A DNA stretch of 64,000 nt, from NCBI RefSeq assembly GCF_006442545.2, contig NZ_CP083952.1:4565501-4629500 (forward strand). The letters are read 5' to 3'. This document shows positions 61,394 to 64,000 of the stretch, piece by piece; position 1 is the first letter of the stretch, and each line of letters starts with the position of its first letter. A model generated the notes under the pieces. That model saw nothing but the letters and a program-made list of their open reading frames with translations. It was not told where the DNA came from and did no database searches. The translations under genes were made by a program, and so were the position numbers. Source of the DNA: Mesorhizobium sp. B2-1-8 (GTDB lineage: Bacteria; Pseudomonadota; Alphaproteobacteria; Rhizobiales; Rhizobiaceae).

Positions 61394-62404
61394 TTAGGCC
61401 TTTAGCTCGCGATTCATGATGTCGGCGACAGCCTGGGGATCATCGACCTGGGGCCAATGCCCGAGAGGCAACAAACTCGTTTTGGAGCCCGGGAATTGCT
61501 TGCCGAAATCAGCGGCCACGTCCGTGTTCAGATACGGATCGTTCGCGCCCCAAATGATGCTGACGGGGACCTTGAGTTTGACCAGGTCGGCCACGCGCTT
61601 GTCATTGGCCGCGACCGCCGGGTGCAGGCCGCCGGTCATCGCCATGAACGCTGGGCCTGCGCTTTCCTTTTGGGCGAAGTTCGCGTTTACTATGGGCTGC
61701 AACACAGTGTCGAATCGCGCCTGGATGGCGGGCGTCGATTTGGCATTGAAATTGTGGTTCTGGAAGGTGAGGAGCCATTCCCGCTTTTTCTTATCGCTCA
61801 TGATCGCGACGGCCAACTTCTTAAGGCCGGGATCGGCGCAAAGCTCGATCAACTCGGGGAATTTTAAGTTCGGGGCATCTGCGTAGAAAGTGTTGAGCAG
61901 CACGATTGAGGATATCTTGTCCGGGTGATCGAGCGCGTAGTTCAACGCGGAAACCCCGCCAGCGTCGTGTGCCACTGGGACCACGTTGTCCAGTTTGAAA
62001 TAGTCGACTACCGCTTCGATATCCGCCTTTTGCTGGTCGAAACTGTAGGCGTAGCCGGCCGGCTTGTCCGACGCGCCAAAACCCATGTAGTCGAACGCGA
62101 CGATGTTCTTGCCCGAGGCGGCCATGATCGGTGCGATGCCGTCGTATATATGCAGGTTGTCTGGAAAGCCGTGCAACATCACCAGTGTGGGGCCTTTGCC
62201 GACATACTGGCGCGCATAGATCGTGTTGGCGCCCCGTGGAACCCGATGCTCCAGGAACTGCGGTGCCGCAGCGGGCTCAGCGACTGAGTGACGCCCGCTA
62301 GCGGCCCAACCGAGCCCGGGGACAGCCGCGAATGCCGTCCCGCCCAACGCACCGATTAGAAAAGCACGCCTTGAACTCACGAATCGTTCGACTTGGATTT
62401 CCAT
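61394..62404 (-). CDS. Exported alpha/beta hydrolase with Asp nucleophile
   Basis: A 336-residue protein with a leader containing SSRRAFLIGALGGTAFAAVP, a twin-arginine signal. The oxyanion motif is MLHGFPDNLHIYD, followed by FDYMGFGASDKP; the elbow is VAHDAGGVSALNYAL with Asp as nucleophile, and the base His lies in LPLGHWPQVDDPQ. The acid is probably in IIWGANDPYLNTD. It resembles haloalkane/fluoroacetate dehalogenases and epoxide hydrolases. ATG at 62404 gives the shorter form starting MEIQVERF. It is convergent with the IS remnant and stands at the right end of element 2. Confidence 0.85.
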   Translation of the reverse strand: MEIQVERFVSSRRAFLIGALGGTAFAAVPGLGWAASGRHSVAEPAAAPQFLEHRVPRGANTIYARQYVGKGPTLVMLHGFPDNLHIYDGIAPIMAASGKNIVAFDYMGFGASDKPAGYAYSFDQQKADIEAVVDYFKLDNVVPVAHDAGGVSALNYALDHPDKISSIVLLNTFYADAPNLKFPELIELCADPGLKKLAVAIMSDKKKREWLLTFQNHNFNAKSTPAIQARFDTVLQPIVNANFAQKESAGPAFMAMTGGLHPAVAANDKRVADLVKLKVPVSIIWGANDPYLNTDVAADFGKQFPGSKTSLLPLGHWPQVDDPQAVADIMNRELKA

Positions 62405-62871
62405 GGTCACAATCTCCGCTACGGTAAGACGAGGCAAGGAGCGGCAAAGAACGTCCCGGCCGTTTCCGGCCCTACGTTAAATACCTAAAACTCCGATTTC
62501 TCGGACAAAGCGGCCATAATTGGGATATTCCAAGGGCAAATTCAACGGATCGAAGCACAGTCGGCCGAAGCCTCCATACGAAGGGAAGCACGCGAATGGT
62601 CTTTGAATGAATCTTCCCCCCTAAGCAGCAAACGGGCGATCGGAACGAATGGCCGCTTTCGGGACGGCTCACTTTGCCGCATTGCCGCCGTTCAGCACGT
62701 AGAACTGTAGAACTATAGGGAGGTTCATGCATACATTCACAACCAGGGAGGCACACGCGCCAAGAGGTCGATGCCTACTCAAATTTTTTCTAAACCGAAT
62801 CTAATGTCCCAATTTGTCCCATAAGGCCACGCAATTCGGGGTGAGGCGCGACCCAGAAAGTTCGAAAAGCT
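62405..62871. other. Right-end region of element 2
   Basis: About 470 bases between the exported hydrolase start and the 17-base att core. No gene is supported for the integrated state. The minus strand is open in frame with the recombinase from the att core down to TAG at 62790, so 62790-62871 would encode a new recombinase C-terminus in an excised circle. Confidence 0.5.
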
Positions 62872-62888
62872 TCCAGGTTCCCCAGCCA
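62872..62888 (+). other. Right att core of element 2 (tRNA-Gln 3' end)
   Basis: TCCAGGTTCCCCAGCCA matches the last 17 bases of tRNA-Gln (8015-8031) and of the middle repeat (26476-26492). Flanking sequence differs. A 17-base match ending exactly at the CCA end of the tRNA is very unlikely by chance. Confidence 0.8.
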
Positions 62889-62990
62889 GATTCCATAGCA
62901 CCAGTCACTCCGACCCTCGGTATTATTTGATGGCCGCGGGCGCGTTCCACTGGCTAAGCTCTGTGAGAATTTCCTGCATAAGGTCGCCTG

Positions 62991-63620
62991 ATGGTCACTG
63001 ACACCGAGTTCATCCGCGAAAGCATCAGCCAAGGCTGCGTGATTCTTGCCGATGGCGAGTTCTTCATCGACAGGTTGGTGAAGTATATCGGCAACGGGAG
63101 GGTCCGATGGCACGTCGAATTTCGTGGACATCGAATCGACCTGACGACCGGCCAGCTCAAGAAGCAGCCTACGTTCCGAAGGAAGATGCTCGAACAGGCC
63201 GGCGTGCTGCCGCCGCAGCGTACCGGGGCCGGTTACAGGCGATGGGCCATCGATCTGAGGAAGAACGCCATCGAGCTTCCTTGGCGGGATAGACCGGTCG
63301 ATGCCGGTTTCGCCGTCGATAGGCTTGTCAGCCATGGGGGCGACCGGTGGATGGTTGAATACCAAGGCAAGGCAATCAAATTCACGACGACCAAACTGCG
63401 CAGGCAAACCAGTTTCCGCAAGAGGATGCTGCTCAAGGCTAAGGTGCTGCCGCCCCAACTGGACCCGGTTGCCTTTCGGAAGTGGGTGGACTGGCTGATT
63501 CAAAACGCCACGGAGGCCGCGCCGCAGGCCAGCGAAGCCTTGATGACCGAGAAAAGTTGGCTTGACGACCTGCCGGAGCTAGCCGGCTGGCAAAAAGAAG
63601 CGCCGTCCGAAAGCGACTAA
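62991..63620 (+). CDS. Hypothetical protein with internal duplication
   Basis: A 209-residue protein made of two similar units of about 70 residues. Unit 1 has FIDRLVKYIGNGRVRWHVEF, IDLTTGQLKKQPTFRRKMLE and AGVLPPQ...RRWAIDLRKNA; unit 2 has AVDRLVSHGGDRWMVEYQGK, FTTTKLRRQTSFRKRMLLKA and VLPPQ...RKWVDWLIQNA. Each unit has a small beta part and a basic helix, which suggests nucleic-acid binding. No family was recognised. It is the first gene beyond element 2. Confidence 0.7.
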   Translation: MVTDTEFIRESISQGCVILADGEFFIDRLVKYIGNGRVRWHVEFRGHRIDLTTGQLKKQPTFRRKMLEQAGVLPPQRTGAGYRRWAIDLRKNAIELPWRDRPVDAGFAVDRLVSHGGDRWMVEYQGKAIKFTTTKLRRQTSFRKRMLLKAKVLPPQLDPVAFRKWVDWLIQNATEAAPQASEALMTEKSWLDDLPELAGWQKEAPSESD

Positions 63621-63659
63621 CAGGGCGTCGGCCACCCTCCCCGGGCAGCCAATTACCAT

Positions 63660-64000
63660 TCATGGAATGCTGAAGGGCACCGAGTCCGCAACCGTTCCGT
63701 CGATGGCCAAATCAACACGATAGGTGCCCGCCGGCCATCCCGCCGTGGGTTTGGTGAGTTGTGAATCAGCCTCGTTGTTCGCTCCGACGTCGAGGTCGAC
63801 CTTGTCGATAGTATAGTTTTCCGGTGCCGCACCGTGGGAATCGACCGAGACCCAGGAGAATGTGATTTTCGATGTGGGCGCGATATCCACCAAATCGGCC
63901 GACACATAAATCACCGGTGTGTCGGCAGGGAAATTGCTCTGAGACGTTTCCCCGTCCTTCGTCGCGGAAAGGACAATGTTATCGAAGCCGGCCGCCTGGG
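63660..64000 (-). CDS. Partial protein with beta-rich repeat-type C-terminus
   Basis: A minus-strand gene open to the window edge; its visible end of about 112 residues includes AAGFDNIVLSATKDGETSQS, FPADTPVIYVSADLVDIAP and KPTAGWPAGTYRVDLAIDG then TVADSVPFSIP. This looks like an Ig-like or carbohydrate-binding beta-sandwich domain at the C-terminus of a secreted or surface protein. A GTG at 63914 could be mistaken for the start, but sensible sequence continues upstream. Confidence 0.65.
   Translation of the reverse strand, partial: QAAGFDNIVLSATKDGETSQSNFPADTPVIYVSADLVDIAPTSKITFSWVSVDSHGAAPENYTIDKVDLDVGANNEADSQLTKPTAGWPAGTYRVDLAIDGTVADSVPFSIP

Larger units (their letters stand above)
26493..62888. 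mobile_element. Element 2: putative integrative mobilisable element
   Basis: About 36.4 kb lies between the second tRNA-derived repeat and the 17-base core (TCCAGGTTCCCCAGCCA) at 62872-62888. It carries a large serine recombinase at its left edge, a defence island, a traA-oriT-traC-traD mobilisation set without mating-pair genes, and a catabolic/regulatory cargo. The boundary call rests on the short repeat and on the gene content change; the right-hand cargo could also be older chromosomal DNA. Confidence 0.65.

Noticed and set aside
62790..63503. Minus-strand frame spanning the right att core and beyond, as an independent gene
   Set aside because: Its upstream part is antisense to the duplicated-module gene. 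Only the segment 62790-62888 is of interest, as a possible alternative end of the recombinase in an excised circle.

Overview
The window looks like a chromosome segment of a rhizobial alphaproteobacterium, most likely Mesorhizobium or a close relative. This rests on the guaB, rlmE and ppx/gppA genes, the rhizobial intergenic palindromes (around 1788-1852 and 4183-4344), the Ti-type TraA/TraC/TraD mobilisation genes, and high GC. No similarity search was possible, so family names come from motifs and recognisable sequence.

The backbone covers 1-7957 and resumes at about 62889. On the left it carries guaB, a Phd/PIN toxin-antitoxin pair, a DHA2-type MFS exporter, rlmE, an exopolyphosphatase-like gene, a UPF0104 membrane protein and an intact tRNA-Gln (CUG anticodon, 7958-8031). 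On the right are a protein with an internal duplication and a partial repeat-type protein cut by the window edge.

Between the two backbone parts lie two genetic elements arranged in tandem at the tRNA gene. The last 44 bases of tRNA-Gln (7988-8031) are repeated exactly at 26449-26492, and a 17-base core of the same sequence recurs at 62872-62888.

Element 1 (8032-26492) is phage-derived. It has a tyrosine integrase next to its right end, small HTH proteins, a compact minus-strand operon (prohead protease, coiled-coil protein, M41-like Zn peptidase, HTH packaging-like protein, tape measure, two small proteins), and cargo: a LigD-type ATP-dependent DNA ligase, an Xre regulator with a divergent Tat-type protein, a three-gene operon containing a TIGR04255-like protein, a DUF2971 protein and a HEPN-like protein. 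No capsid, portal or large terminase gene was found.

Element 2 (26493-62888) looks like an integrative mobilisable element. It starts with a large serine recombinase whose 3' end lies inside the att repeat. A defence island follows: a three-gene ABC-3C-like system (FAD/NAD(P)-binding effector, middle component, Rad50-like ATPase), a Shedu nuclease gene and a HEPN-like gene. Then come AlpA and a traA-oriT-traCD module without any type IV secretion genes. The right half is a metabolic and detoxification cargo: four AraC regulators, five alpha/beta hydrolases (three with twin-arginine leaders), NmrA-like reductase, GNAT, ketoglutarate-semialdehyde-type aldehyde dehydrogenase, muconolactone-isomerase-like protein, VOC protein, TetR and MFS exporter, together with an IS5-family insertion and a remnant of another.

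The most interesting points are the defence island with an apparent frameshift in its effector gene, the predicted change of the serine recombinase C-terminus on excision, the unexplained three-gene operon at 12242-14248, and several strong palindromes at regulatory positions.
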